Shown in pieces: positions 16,556-25,793 of a DNA stretch of 64,000 bases (positions are counted from its first letter, which is position 1; each line of letters begins with the position of its first letter). Below the pieces are notes generated by a model. That model did no database searches. It was given only the letters and a program-made list of their open reading frames with translations, and had not been told where the DNA came from. Location: the NCBI GenBank assembly GCA_944324465.1, contig CALUWI010000004.1, forward strand, positions 1-64,000, written 5' to 3'. A program made the position numbers and the translations under genes. The stretch is from an uncultured Mucispirillum sp. (GTDB taxonomy: Bacteria; Chrysiogenota; Deferribacteres; Deferribacterales; Mucispirillaceae).

Positions 16556-18709
16556 ATGGAAAAAAATATTCATTCCTATGAAATAAGCTTGCCAGGTTGT
16601 GCTGAGCCTATTATTTTTGAAACAGGCTGGAAAGCAAAACAGGCTAACGGAAGTATTTGGATAAAACAGGGTGGCACAGTAGTGTTAGTTACTGCTGTTG
16701 CAGGTAAAGCTCCTGAAGCTTATCAAGATTTTTTCCCACTTACTGTTAACTATGTTGAAAAAATGTATTCTGTTGGGAAAATTCCGGGTGGATATGTTAA
16801 AAGAGAAACTAAACCAAGCGACAGGGAAACTCTTATCTCTCGCTTAATTGACCGTCCTTTACGTCCATTATTCGATGACGGTTTTCGTAATGAGACTCAG
16901 GTGGTGGCTACAGTTTTGTCGGCTGATGGCATTGGTCTGCCTGATATTCTGGCTTTAAATGCTGCTAGTGCTGCATTAATGATTTCCGACATACCTTTTA
17001 GTATGGCAGTTGGCGGAGTTCGTATTGGTAAGCTGAATGGGGAATTAATTGTAAACCCACCAGTTGAACTGCACGAAAAACTTTCTATGAATATAGTTGT
17101 TGCAGGAACGAAAGACGCTATTGCAATGGTAGAAGCCGGTATGAACGGCGTAACTGAAGAAGAAGTTATTGAAGCTCTTGAATATGGTCATGAGCAGATA
17201 AAAAAACTTGTCGAAGTTCAGGAAAGAATGGCTGCAGAAATTGGCAAACCACAAATGGAATATACTGATTTCTCATTACCAAAAGATTTAGTTCAAGAAG
17301 CCTATGATAAATTTGGCGCAGCTTTTAAAGACGCTTTTGCAGTAAAAGGCAAACTTGAATCCTATGAAGCTATTGACAAGGTTAAAGAAGAATATTTGGC
17401 CTATGTTTTAGAAACTCGCGGTGAAGACGAGTTTGAAGCAAACAAAGGAATTTATAAAGATATTGCAAAAGAAGTTGAAAAAATAGTTTTCAGAAACTCA
17501 CTTGTTAAAACTCATAAAAGGGCAGACGGCAGGGCTCTTGATGAAATCCGTCCTATTGATATTGAAGTAGGCGTGCTTCCAATGGCTCACGGTTCAGCTC
17601 TTTTTACAAGAGGTGAAACTCAGGCATTAGTTGTAGCTACTCTTGGCTCTAAAAATGACAGTCAGACACTTGAAAGTATTGAAGGCGTAAGCAATAAATC
17701 TTTTATGCTGCAATATAACTTCCCACCATTTTCTGTTGGTGAAGTTGGCAGAATCGGTGCTCCAGGCAGGCGTGAAATAGGCCACGGTGCATTAGCTGAA
17801 CGAGCTTTATCAGCTGTTGTTCCTAATGACAGCAGTTTTCCTTATACTGTAAGAGTTGTTTCTGAAATATTAGAATCAAATGGTTCTTCATCTATGGCAA
17901 CAGTTTGCGGCGGTGCATTATCTATGATGGATGCAGGTCTGCAGATTACTGCACCAGTTGCAGGGGTTGCTATGGGTTTAGTAATGGAAGATGATGGTGA
18001 CTATGTTATCTTAACAGATATTATGGGCCTTGAAGACCACCTTGGTGATATGGACTTTAAAGTAGCAGGAACAGAAACTGGTATTACTGCTCTGCAAATG
18101 GATATTAAAATCAAAGGCTTATCTAAAGAGATTTTAACAAAAGCCTTAGCACAGGCAAAAGAAGGCAGACTCTTTATCTTAAATAAATATAAAGAAGTGC
18201 TTCCAGAGCCTAGAAAAGATTTAAATCCTAATGCTCCAAGAGTATTTACAATGAACATTAACCCTGATAAAACAGGTGCTTTAATTGGACCTCAGGGCAA
18301 AAATATTAAAGCTATTGTAGAAGCAACAGGAGCAAGCATTGATATTTTAGACGGCGGTATTGTTAATATATTTGGTAAAAACCAGGCAACTATTGATAAT
18401 GCTGTTAATATGATTGAAGCAACTATTGCTGAGGCTGTTGTTGGTAAAACTTATACTGCAACAGTTAAAAAAGTTATGGAATATGGTGCATTCGTTGAAA
18501 TACTTCCAGGTCTTGAAGGTTTACTGCATGTATCTCAGTATGCGCATGAAAGAATACCATCTATTGCAGACTACTTAAAAGTAGGCGATAAAGTAGATGT
18601 TATGTATATGGGTAAAGACAGAAACGGCAGAATGGAGCTTTCAAGAAAAGCACTTTTACCAAAACCAGAAAAAGCAGGAAAACAAGATAAACCAGAAGAA
18701 AATGCTTAA
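16556..18709 (+). CDS. pnp: polynucleotide phosphorylase
   Basis: A 717-residue PNPase, the phosphate-dependent 3'-5' exoribonuclease. Order: RNase PH-like domain 1 (about 10-215), helical linker, catalytic RNase PH-like domain 2 (about 315-540, with FPPFSVGEVGRIGAPGRREI and SSSMATVCGG), a KH domain (about 555-615, with GPQGKNIKAIVEATGA) and an S1 domain (about 622-690, ending in GRMELSRKAL). It is the normal length for the family and intact. The start lies 4 nt after rpsO, with AAGGAA overlapping the end of that gene, so translation is likely coupled. PNPase often controls its own messenger RNA, but no RNase III-type leader hairpin is evident here. Confidence 0.97.
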   Translation: MEKNIHSYEISLPGCAEPIIFETGWKAKQANGSIWIKQGGTVVLVTAVAGKAPEAYQDFFPLTVNYVEKMYSVGKIPGGYVKRETKPSDRETLISRLIDRPLRPLFDDGFRNETQVVATVLSADGIGLPDILALNAASAALMISDIPFSMAVGGVRIGKLNGELIVNPPVELHEKLSMNIVVAGTKDAIAMVEAGMNGVTEEEVIEALEYGHEQIKKLVEVQERMAAEIGKPQMEYTDFSLPKDLVQEAYDKFGAAFKDAFAVKGKLESYEAIDKVKEEYLAYVLETRGEDEFEANKGIYKDIAKEVEKIVFRNSLVKTHKRADGRALDEIRPIDIEVGVLPMAHGSALFTRGETQALVVATLGSKNDSQTLESIEGVSNKSFMLQYNFPPFSVGEVGRIGAPGRREIGHGALAERALSAVVPNDSSFPYTVRVVSEILESNGSSSMATVCGGALSMMDAGLQITAPVAGVAMGLVMEDDGDYVILTDIMGLEDHLGDMDFKVAGTETGITALQMDIKIKGLSKEILTKALAQAKEGRLFILNKYKEVLPEPRKDLNPNAPRVFTMNINPDKTGALIGPQGKNIKAIVEATGASIDILDGGIVNIFGKNQATIDNAVNMIEATIAEAVVGKTYTATVKKVMEYGAFVEILPGLEGLLHVSQYAHERIPSIADYLKVGDKVDVMYMGKDRNGRMELSRKALLPKPEKAGKQDKPEENA

Positions 18710-18717
18710 ATAAATTA

Positions 18718-18746
18718 AATCCCTGTTTTTACACAGGGATTTTTTT
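18718..18746 (+). terminator. terminator after pnp
   Basis: AATCCCTGT (18718-18726) pairs with ACAGGGATT (18733-18741) around a 6-nt loop and runs into a T tract. Confidence 0.9.
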
Positions 18747-18837
18747 GACTTATTATTTAATATTAACTAAACAAAAGAGTTTCATACACAAATTATTTTA
18801 AGTATATACTTACTATTTTTACAGCTTTAATATATCA

Positions 18838-19215
18838 TTATTTTTGAGTAAATTTTAAATAGCCTATTCTTAATTCGTTCTTATTTACACTTAATTTATT
18901 AGATGCCTGCAGGCTTTTAATGTAATCTTCTTCTATTTTCATTGTTTTTTCAGGTCCAGCCATACGAGTTCTGCCAATATCTTTAATAAATATCTGATTA
19001 TTTTTTATTTCAATATTGCCAAAATAATTATTTACTCCAGCAAATCCGCTGAAACTGTTTCCAGAAAAAGTTATTGTTATTTCAGTATTTTTATATGGCG
19101 CAGTTAAGTGATATACTTTGCCGTTAGCTTTTTTTAATTCATCAGTAATATCCATTCTGCTTTGGCAGGCTGCAGCAGTAAGCAGTGTAAGCAGTAATAA
19201 AATAATCTTTTTCAT
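18838..19215 (-). CDS. META domain lipoprotein
   Basis: A 125-residue predicted lipoprotein. The lipobox TAAAC puts the lipidated cysteine at residue 17. The rest is a META/HslJ-like domain: FSGNSFSGFAGVNNYFG, then ITIK-like strands and the RTRMAGPEKTMKIEEDYIKSL helix, where other members have TxMACP. The usual cysteine in that motif is absent (MAG instead of MAC). GAGGT lies upstream of the ATG. Family members include the heat-shock protein HslJ; the function here is unknown. It is convergent with pnp and shares no operon. Confidence 0.82.
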   Translation of the reverse strand: MKKIILLLLTLLTAAACQSRMDITDELKKANGKVYHLTAPYKNTEITITFSGNSFSGFAGVNNYFGNIEIKNNQIFIKDIGRTRMAGPEKTMKIEEDYIKSLQASNKLSVNKNELRIGYLKFTQK

Positions 19216-19330
19216 TTTTTACCTCAATATATAGTAATGATTAATTATAACTTATATTTTTTTAAATACAATATGTTTTATTTAATTAATTATAAACATT
19301 AAAAAATATACATTTTTTGTATTAATTTAC

Positions 19331-19359
19331 TTGATTTTTTTATAAATATGCTAGATAAT
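19331..19359 (+). promoter_or_regulatory. promoter for the dut-glgP operon
   Basis: TTGATT (19331-19336) and GATAAT (19354-19359) are 17 nt apart and about 38 nt upstream of the dut start. Confidence 0.5.
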
Positions 19360-19396
19360 ACACTTTAATTGATTTAAAAAGCATAATGGATGATAA

Positions 19397-19831
19397 ATGA
19401 ATATTGTAAATATAAATATAATAGCAGAAGAAGATTATTTAATACCATCTTATGAAACAGCAGGTGCAAGCGGTGCTGATTTAAAATCAAAAGAAGATGG
19501 CATATTACACCCTGGTGAAAGAAGGCTTGTAAAAACAGGTGTTTTTATAGAACTTCCTATAGGGTATGAGGCTCAGGTCAGACCTAGAAGCGGGCTTGCT
19601 TTAAAACATGGCATTACTATGCTTAACAGCCCAGGCACAATAGACAGCGACTACCGCGGAGAAATAGGTGTTATAATGATAAACCACGGCAGCGAGCCTT
19701 TTACATATAAAAAAGGGGATAGAATAGCTCAGCTTGTTATATCAAAATACAGCAGAGCAGAATTTAAAATCACTTCATCTTTAACAGAAACTGTAAGAGG
19801 TGCTGGTGGTTTTGGTCATACAGGTAAATAA
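19397..19831 (+). CDS. dut: deoxyuridine 5'-triphosphate nucleotidohydrolase
   Basis: A 144-residue trimeric dUTPase, which hydrolyses dUTP to dUMP and keeps uracil out of DNA. All five family motifs are present in order: GASGADLKS (I), [12 protein letters not shown] (II), [11 protein letters not shown] (III), GDRIAQLVI (IV) and the glycine-rich [10 protein letters not shown] (V). The length is typical. The ribosome-binding site is weak (GGATGATAA). glgP follows after 35 nt on the same strand, a pairing with no obvious functional link. Confidence 0.96.
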   Translation: MNIVNINIIAEEDYLIPSYETAGASGADLKSKEDGILHPGERRLVKTGVFIELPIGYEAQVRPRSGLALKHGITMLNSPGTIDSDYRGEIGVIMINHGSEPFTYKKGDRIAQLVISKYSRAEFKITSSLTETVRGAGGFGHTGK

Positions 19832-19866
19832 ATAAAATAATATAAATTGCGAAATATGGAGGAAGA

Positions 19867-22404
19867 ATGAATATTCGTGAGTATGAAGTGAAAGTGCAGC
19901 TCCCTGCAGAGCTGAAACCGTTGGAAACAATGGCTTATAATCTTTGGTTTGCATGGAACTCTCCTGCAACAGCTCTTTATAAAAATATTAACGAAAAACT
20001 CTGGGATGAATCTGAGCATAATCCACTTGCTGTTATTTCGGCACTTACTATGGACGACTGTAAACGCTTAATGGATGATGATGTATTTATGGCCAGCTTA
20101 AATGATGTATATGAAGATTTCCAGCAATATATGTCACTGCCTCGCTGGTTTACTAAAGCCCATAAAGATGCATCAGATATGCTTGTTGCTTATTTTTCTG
20201 CAGAGTATGGTATACATGAATCTGTTCAGCTTTATTCTGGCGGCTTAGGTATTTTATCTGGCGACCATTGTAAATCAACTTCTGATATGGGTATACCTCT
20301 TGTAGCAGTTGGTCTGCTTTATAGAAATGGTTATTTTCACCAGTATATGAGTTCAGACGGCTGGCAGCAGGAACGCTATCCATATAATGAATTTTATCTT
20401 ATGCCTCTTACTAGAGCAGAAGATAAAAACGGTAAAGAAATTACTCTTGAAATGAAAATCGGCGAAAGAGATGTTAAAATCAGAGTATGGAAATTAAAAG
20501 TAGGTTTAATGGAAATCATTCTTTTAGATACTGATGTTCCAGAAAACCATCCAGATGATAGAATAATTACTGGTAAACTTTATGACGGCGACAGCAATAT
20601 GCGTATCCGTCAAGAAATAGTGCTTGGTGTTGCTGGTGTTAGAGCATTAGCTGCAATGGGCTTACAGCCAACAGTTTACCATTTAAATGAAGGTCACCCT
20701 GCATTCGTTTCTATTGAGCGTTTAAAACAGCTTATAGAGCAGGGTATAGATTTCCGCCTTGCAACAGAAATTGTTCGCAAAAGTACACTTTTTACTACTC
20801 ACACACCTGTTCCTGCAGGGTTTGATGTTTTCAGTATTGACCAAATTAAACAATATTTAAGCGGTATTTATGAGCCAGTAGGCATCAACTTAAATATGCT
20901 TATGAGCTTTGGTAGAAAAGATAGAAGTAATACTAATGAACCATTTAATATGGCAGTATGCGGTATTAACCTTTCTACTTATAGAAATGGTGTAAGTAAA
21001 CTTCACGGCGAAGTCAGCAGAGAAATGTTCCATTCTATGTGGTCTCAGGCTATTTTATCACAAGTACCAATAGGTCATGTAACAAATGGTGTGCATTTAC
21101 CTACATTTATGTCAATTGATATGAAAAATATGCTTTCACGCTATGTATCAGAAGACTGGGCATCTAAACCTTATGATTTTGATATATGGGAAAAAGTTAA
21201 TAATATTCCTGATAATGTTTTATTTGATATGAAACGCAACCAAAGGGAACGCCTTGTATCATTTATCCGCAGAACTACAAAAGAAACTATCCGTAAAAAT
21301 GGCGGCAGTGCAAGCGAATTATTAGCAGCAGAAGATATTTTAAATCCTAATGCATTAACAATAGGTTTTGCAAGAAGATTTGCTACATATAAACGCGGAT
21401 ATCTTTTATTTATGGATGAAGAAAGATTAAAAAGACTTTTCAGCAATCCAGAAAGACCTATTCAGTTTATTATTGCTGGTAAAGCTCATCCAAAAGATAA
21501 TGAAGGTAAAGAAATTATCAAAAAAATTATACATATAGCTAAAAAACCAGAATTCCGTAAACATATCGTATTCATTGAAGACTATGATATAGAAGTAGCA
21601 CGCTATATGACTCGTGGTGTAGATATATGGCTTAATAACCCACGCAGACCTATGGAGGCATCAGGTACATCTGGTATGAAAGCAAGTGCCAATGGTGCAT
21701 TAAACTTATCTATTTTAGACGGCTGGTGGGATGAAGGCTTTAATGCTAAAAACGGCTGGGCAATCGGTGCTGGTGAAGAATATCCAGACAGCGGATATCA
21801 AGACTATGTTGAAAGTATGGAAATTTATAATACTCTTGAAAAAGATATTATTCCAGTTTTCTATGCAAAAGATAAATCTGGTATGCCTAGAGAATGGCTG
21901 AAAATGGTTAAAGAAAACTTAAGAACAGTGCCTAGCTACTTTAATACATCAAGAATGTTAATGGATTATGCAGACCAGTATTATGTACCGCTTCATGAAC
22001 TGCAGAAAGAATTTAATGCAAATAACTTTGAAGAAGCTAAAAAATACCTTGACTGGCATAACCAAATATTAGACAGATGGGACGGCGTATCATTTATCAG
22101 CTCTGAAGTAGATGCTCCAAAAGGTTTTGTTCCTGGTGAAACTGTAAAATTTAAAGCTCAGGTTAATACTAACGGAACAGCTGCTGAGCATTTAGGTGTA
22201 TTTGCAGTTGTGGAATATGATGGGGAAAGCGGCAGCTTAAAAGACCCTGAATTTATTCGCTTAAATCAGGAAAAAAGCAGCGATATGTTTAGTACATCAT
22301 ATACATTAACTCGTTCTGGTAAATTAAAAGTTGGATTTTTAGTAACACCTTTCCACAGGTTCTTAAAAAATCCATTTGAATTAAATAAAGCTAAATGGGC
22401 GTAA
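19867..22404 (+). CDS. glgP: alpha-glucan phosphorylase
   Basis: An 845-residue GT35 phosphorylase that releases glucose-1-phosphate from glycogen or other alpha-1,4-glucans. The N-terminus (about 1-110, with LWFAWNSPATALYKNI) is the DUF3417 extension of the archaeal/thermophile-type GlgP, not the classical GlgP N-terminus. The pyridoxal-phosphate segment SGTSGMKASANGALN places the cofactor lysine at 605. An added C-terminal stretch (about 730-845) resembles a beta-sandwich. GAGGAAGA precedes the ATG. It is followed 1 nt later by a thioesterase gene, so the two should be co-translated. It implies glycogen or maltodextrin turnover, but no other glycogen genes are in the window. Confidence 0.93.
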   Translation: MNIREYEVKVQLPAELKPLETMAYNLWFAWNSPATALYKNINEKLWDESEHNPLAVISALTMDDCKRLMDDDVFMASLNDVYEDFQQYMSLPRWFTKAHKDASDMLVAYFSAEYGIHESVQLYSGGLGILSGDHCKSTSDMGIPLVAVGLLYRNGYFHQYMSSDGWQQERYPYNEFYLMPLTRAEDKNGKEITLEMKIGERDVKIRVWKLKVGLMEIILLDTDVPENHPDDRIITGKLYDGDSNMRIRQEIVLGVAGVRALAAMGLQPTVYHLNEGHPAFVSIERLKQLIEQGIDFRLATEIVRKSTLFTTHTPVPAGFDVFSIDQIKQYLSGIYEPVGINLNMLMSFGRKDRSNTNEPFNMAVCGINLSTYRNGVSKLHGEVSREMFHSMWSQAILSQVPIGHVTNGVHLPTFMSIDMKNMLSRYVSEDWASKPYDFDIWEKVNNIPDNVLFDMKRNQRERLVSFIRRTTKETIRKNGGSASELLAAEDILNPNALTIGFARRFATYKRGYLLFMDEERLKRLFSNPERPIQFIIAGKAHPKDNEGKEIIKKIIHIAKKPEFRKHIVFIEDYDIEVARYMTRGVDIWLNNPRRPMEASGTSGMKASANGALNLSILDGWWDEGFNAKNGWAIGAGEEYPDSGYQDYVESMEIYNTLEKDIIPVFYAKDKSGMPREWLKMVKENLRTVPSYFNTSRMLMDYADQYYVPLHELQKEFNANNFEEAKKYLDWHNQILDRWDGVSFISSEVDAPKGFVPGETVKFKAQVNTNGTAAEHLGVFAVVEYDGESGSLKDPEFIRLNQEKSSDMFSTSYTLTRSGKLKVGFLVTPFHRFLKNPFELNKAKWA

Positions 22405-22405
22405 T

Positions 22406-22909
22406 ATGAGCGAAAAATTATATCTGCCATATTCTGATGGCTGTTTTGTATGCGGCCATAATAATGTTCATGGTCTGCAGGTACAGTTTTATGTGCAGGA
22501 TAACAGTGTAAAAGTGGATTTAAATTTTGCACCACATTTTAACAGTTTTCCGCATATAACTCATGGTGGTGTGTTGTCATCAATACTTGATGAAGCTATG
22601 GGGTGGTCTGCCTTTATATTTTCTGATATAGAAACATTTCTCTTTACTAGAGAGTTAAGTGTTACATATAAAAGAAATGCACCTATTGGTGAACCATTAC
22701 TTTTAACTGCAGAATATGTTGGGGCAGAGCGTGGTGGTATGTTTTCTACAAAGGGTAAGATTACTGATATGGACGGTAAAATAATAACTGCTTCTAAAGG
22801 TCTTTTCTTCCCTACATCTAAAGAGAAAATGGCAGAAACTATACCCCATCTTTCGTTTTTAGATGAACTTACATATCATCCGAAGGCAGTGAAATATTGT
22901 AAGTTATAA
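22406..22909 (+). CDS. PaaI-type hotdog thioesterase
   Basis: A 167-residue single hotdog-fold protein of the PaaI group, which hydrolyses acyl-CoA thioesters. It begins with a short cysteine-bearing segment (GCFVCGHNNVHGLQ), then the hotdog signature ITHGGVLSSILDEAMGW carrying the His-Gly-Gly and Asp-Glu residues usually found at the active site. The start codon lies 1 nt after the glgP stop. The acyl substrate is unknown, and the link to glucan breakdown may be only transcriptional. A strong terminator follows. Confidence 0.85.
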   Translation: MSEKLYLPYSDGCFVCGHNNVHGLQVQFYVQDNSVKVDLNFAPHFNSFPHITHGGVLSSILDEAMGWSAFIFSDIETFLFTRELSVTYKRNAPIGEPLLLTAEYVGAERGGMFSTKGKITDMDGKIITASKGLFFPTSKEKMAETIPHLSFLDELTYHPKAVKYCKL

Positions 22910-22930
22910 AACTAAATATATATTTTAATT

Positions 22931-22960
22931 CAGCCCGCTTATGCGGGCTGATATTTTTTA
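22931..22960 (+). terminator. terminator after the thioesterase gene
   Basis: CAGCCCGC (22931-22938) and GCGGGCTG (22943-22950) pair around a TTAT loop and are followed by a T-rich tail. Confidence 0.92.
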
Positions 22961-23066
22961 ATGCAGTGTGTTATTTTTTAATGATACTGTTTTTATAAAA
23001 TTATTTATATTATAAATTTTAAAATTAAAACTAAATTTATAAACTGTTTATTTGGAGTAAAAAATA

Positions 23067-23969
23067 ATGGTATATTATACAGAGATTTTAGCCAGATTTG
23101 ATTTTGCAGAATCGGATATGGAATATATTTTATCTATTAAAGAGCAGATGCAGCAGTATGAAGCGGCTTTTTTAAATGATGTATTATCATATCTTCAAAA
23201 AGATTCATTATTTATGTCAGAATATGGCAATATTATAGATAAATTAAATACAGAAAAACTTTCCAGCTGGTACAATGCAGTTATTTCAGGCAGACTTAAT
23301 GGCTCTTTTAGTGAATTTATAAGCGAGTTTAATCTGCAGCAGGTACCTAGAGGAGCATTTTCAGGAGAAAGGATTGCTGAACTTTTCAGCTTTATTCGTA
23401 TATGGTTTCAGAATAAGCTGATTGAAATATGCGAATGTGAGTGGGATTATAAAGAAATTTTAAAAGCTTATACAAAAGTAATAAATGCTGCAATTTATAT
23501 TACTATGAACACATATGTTCCAAGGGATAAATCCACTAGCCATGCTTCAAAAATGAAAAATAAAATACTTGTATGGGCAGAAAAAGCATCTCTTGTAACT
23601 CATTCTATGCTGCTTGTATTTTTAATGATAATGACTTTAGCAGGTGTAGGATTTTTTATCTGGAGTTTATGGGATTTAAAAGGTGTTGCACCAGATAAGT
23701 TATTTGTTACAGCATTAGGCTCACTGCTTGTTTTATGGGTATTAATAGAATTGATAAACTCAGAAATACAGATGCTTAAAGGGGATAAGTTTAAGATTAG
23801 TATATTTGTTGGTGTTGTCCTGATTGCATTTATCCGCGAAGTATTGATTATGACATTGAAACATGATGCAAGTAATACTAAGACTATGATATTAATGCTT
23901 GGCGGTATTTTAGTATTAGGTGTAACATACTGGATGCTTGCAAAATCAGAAGAAAGGACAAAAAATTAG
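23067..23969 (+). CDS. fusion of a globin-sensor-like domain with a PsiE membrane domain
   Basis: A 300-residue protein with two parts. The N-terminal 155 residues are helical and follow the plan of the globin-sensor/protoglobin domain (AFLNDVLSYLQKDSLF, then LSSWYNAVISGRLNGSFSEF, then QQVPRGAFSGERI). Where heme-binding members have the proximal histidine of an H-x-x-x-G motif, this protein has Gln92. The C-terminal half (about 175-292) has four membrane helices and matches the PsiE phosphate-starvation family, including LIELINSEIQMLKGDKFK and ALIREVLI-like helix ends (IAFIREVLIMTLKH). GGAG lies upstream of the ATG. It is monogenic with its own terminator. Both domain calls come from pattern only; the PsiE call is the firmer. 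Confidence 0.68.
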   Translation: MVYYTEILARFDFAESDMEYILSIKEQMQQYEAAFLNDVLSYLQKDSLFMSEYGNIIDKLNTEKLSSWYNAVISGRLNGSFSEFISEFNLQQVPRGAFSGERIAELFSFIRIWFQNKLIEICECEWDYKEILKAYTKVINAAIYITMNTYVPRDKSTSHASKMKNKILVWAEKASLVTHSMLLVFLMIMTLAGVGFFIWSLWDLKGVAPDKLFVTALGSLLVLWVLIELINSEIQMLKGDKFKISIFVGVVLIAFIREVLIMTLKHDASNTKTMILMLGGILVLGVTYWMLAKSEERTKN

Positions 23970-23977
23970 ATAAAATA

Positions 23978-24006
23978 AGGCGAAAATATCAATTTTCGCC
24001 TTTTTC
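23978..24006. terminator. terminator shared by convergent genes
   Basis: AGGCGAAAAT (23978-23987) and ATTTTCGCCT (23992-24001) form a perfect 10-bp stem with an ATCA loop and a T5 tail on the plus strand. It lies between the PsiE-fusion gene and the convergent dipeptidase, and may serve both. Confidence 0.9.
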
Positions 24007-24011
24007 TTTTT

Positions 24012-25415
24012 CTACATATTATTTAAGTTAAGTAATGCTTTAGTGTATATTTTAATTAATTTCTTAAATTTATCTAAATCTATATACTCATTATTTTGAT
24101 GAGCCAGTTCTTCATCATCTTTAAAATTAGCACCAAAAGAAAGAGAATTAGGCATCATAGTGCAGTAAGTTCTGCCGCCTATTGCAACAGGTTCACTTTT
24201 ATCGCCTGTAACTTCTTGATATGCTTTTAAAAGTTCTTGTAAATATGGGTTATTTTTATCAACATATAATGGTGGAATATGTTTGCTTATTTGTGTAAGC
24301 ATCATCATTTTTTCTGCCAAATTATTGATTTTATTCTCCATTTTAGAGCTTTTTATTGTAACAGGGTATCTGATATCAAATTTTAATGTTAAATCTTCAG
24401 TTTTATATCTAAGTATTCCAAGATTTATTGTTAAGCTGCCAGAAATATCATCATGGCAGTCTATACCAAAACTTTTTCCATCACTTACATCATTTAAAAG
24501 AAAAGCAACCTGCCTAATCCAGAGCATAAGTTCCCATGAGCCGTAATCTAAAGAAGGGTGGGCAAGGTAGTGCAGCAGTTTATACATTGCATTAACACCT
24601 TTTTCAGGGTTCATAGCATGTGCAGATTTACCAGTTGCTTTTACCTGTAAATAACTGTCCTGATAATATTCTATTTCTAAATCATCACCAGCTATTTCTT
24701 CAAGCTGTCTTTTTATTTTAGCTAAATCCCCTGAAAAATAAGCATATGCAGTATCTGGCACAACATTTACTCTTTCGCCGCATGTAAGCCCTAAAAGTTT
24801 AATTGGCTCAAAACCCTGCAGTGGAAAATCTCTTTTCATTGTTATCTGCATTTGACCTTTTTCAGCATAAACAGCAGGAAAATTTGCATCTGGAGAAAAT
24901 GAAAATACAGGCATTTCTTCTGTTTCATTATATCTTTTTAAGCACCGCATAGATGTTTCTTCATCACAGCCTGCAATTATTCTAAATCTTTTATTAAATT
25001 TTATTCCAGCTTCTTTTAAAATCTTAACAGCAGTATATGCGGCAATTAATGGTCCTTTATCATCTATTGTACCTCTGCCGTATAATTTATTGTCATGTAT
25101 CTCTGCAGCAAAAGGTGGGTACTGCCATAAGCTCTCATTACCTGCAGGCACTACATCTAAATGTGCTAATACACCGATTAAATCGCCGCTTCCATATTCT
25201 GCATATCCTGCAAAGTTATCAATATTTTTAACTGTAAATCCGTCATTTTCTGCAATATTAATAAATTTATTTAAACACTCTGCAGCACCTTTACCAAACG
25301 GATGTTTTTCATCAGCAGTATTTCTATCAAGCTGAGAGTTGATTTTAATTAAATCCTGCATATCCTGCACAGCTTTTTCAAAATATTTTTCTATTAAATT
25401 ATCTATATTTTCCAT
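24012..25415 (-). CDS. pepV: M20 family dipeptidase, PepV type
   Basis: A 467-residue metallopeptidase of the M20/PepV (Sapep) group. It shows the di-metal site motifs in order: AHLDVVPAG (His and catalytic Asp), YGRGTIDDKGP (bridging Asp), GCDEETSMRC (the Glu-Glu pair), SFSPDANFPA, and the C-terminal GANFKDDEELAHQNNEYI with the last histidine ligand. Family members cut dipeptides with a broad range of N-terminal residues. The lid domain lies about 180-340. GGTG precedes the ATG at 25415. It is convergent with the PsiE-fusion gene. No operon partner is present. Confidence 0.9.
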   Translation of the reverse strand: MENIDNLIEKYFEKAVQDMQDLIKINSQLDRNTADEKHPFGKGAAECLNKFINIAENDGFTVKNIDNFAGYAEYGSGDLIGVLAHLDVVPAGNESLWQYPPFAAEIHDNKLYGRGTIDDKGPLIAAYTAVKILKEAGIKFNKRFRIIAGCDEETSMRCLKRYNETEEMPVFSFSPDANFPAVYAEKGQMQITMKRDFPLQGFEPIKLLGLTCGERVNVVPDTAYAYFSGDLAKIKRQLEEIAGDDLEIEYYQDSYLQVKATGKSAHAMNPEKGVNAMYKLLHYLAHPSLDYGSWELMLWIRQVAFLLNDVSDGKSFGIDCHDDISGSLTINLGILRYKTEDLTLKFDIRYPVTIKSSKMENKINNLAEKMMMLTQISKHIPPLYVDKNNPYLQELLKAYQEVTGDKSEPVAIGGRTYCTMMPNSLSFGANFKDDEELAHQNNEYIDLDKFKKLIKIYTKALLNLNNM

Positions 25416-25563
25416 ATATCACACCAGTTAATTAATATTTGATTTATTATATACATAATAAATTTTATTGCAACAATATAAAACATATACCGTAAAATAT
25501 ATTTAATAATTTTATGAATTAATTTTATTATAATAAATTAAGCAAAAAAACTATAAAAAATGC

Positions 25564-25592
25564 TTGCTATTGCATAAAAAATATGGTAGAAA
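25564..25592 (+). promoter_or_regulatory. candidate promoter for the rimP leader
   Basis: TTGCTA (25564-25569) and TAGAAA (25587-25592) are 17 nt apart. A start near 25599 would place the whole hairpin series 25598-25778 inside the transcript. The -10 box is only a 4/6 match. Confidence 0.4.
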
Positions 25593-25597
25593 AAGCA

Positions 25598-25778
25598 AAA
25601 GTTATCTAATCATTAACTTTATAAGGTGTATGCCTTATTTCCGCTCATAAATAGTAAATTATTTATGATGCTAGTAATATCTTGCTCATGCAGGATATTT
25701 CTTGTTGTAATTATTCTTATAATATCTATATCATATTATAAGATGTAGTTAGGCGGGTTGTTCCCGCCTATTTTTTTG
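25598..25778 (+). ncRNA. multi-hairpin leader RNA of the rimP-nusA-infB operon
   Basis: Six consecutive stems can be drawn with little unpaired sequence: 25598-25604/25614-25620; ATAAGG/CCTTAT at 25621-25638; a bulged 11-bp stem 25643-25671; a 10-bp stem 25676-25685/25690-25699 with a TCAT tetraloop and one G-T wobble; an 11-bp AT stem 25715-25725/25733-25743; and the terminator. I do not recognise a known riboswitch, T-box, 6S or SRP motif. The final terminator is only 4 nt from the rimP Shine-Dalgarno, so this is more likely a regulatory leader than a separate small RNA gene. AT-rich DNA forms hairpins by chance; the 10-bp tetraloop stem and the terminator are the firm parts. Confidence 0.55.
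25750..25777 (+). terminator. terminator or attenuator immediately before rimP
   Basis: TAGGCGGG (25750-25757) pairs with CCCGCCTA (25763-25770), followed by T7. The rimP ribosome-binding site AAGGAG begins at 25782. There is no room for a promoter between, so rimP transcripts from upstream must read through it. A short competing pairing of 25641-25645 with 25752-25756 (two wobbles included in its extension) is possible but weak. Confidence 0.85.
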
Positions 25779-25793
25779 TTTAAGGAGTATAAA

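Noticed and set aside
25758-25793. 12-codon N-terminal extension of rimP
   Set aside because: Its TTG lies in the terminator loop with no ribosome-binding site, while TTG 25794 has AAGGAG at good spacing.
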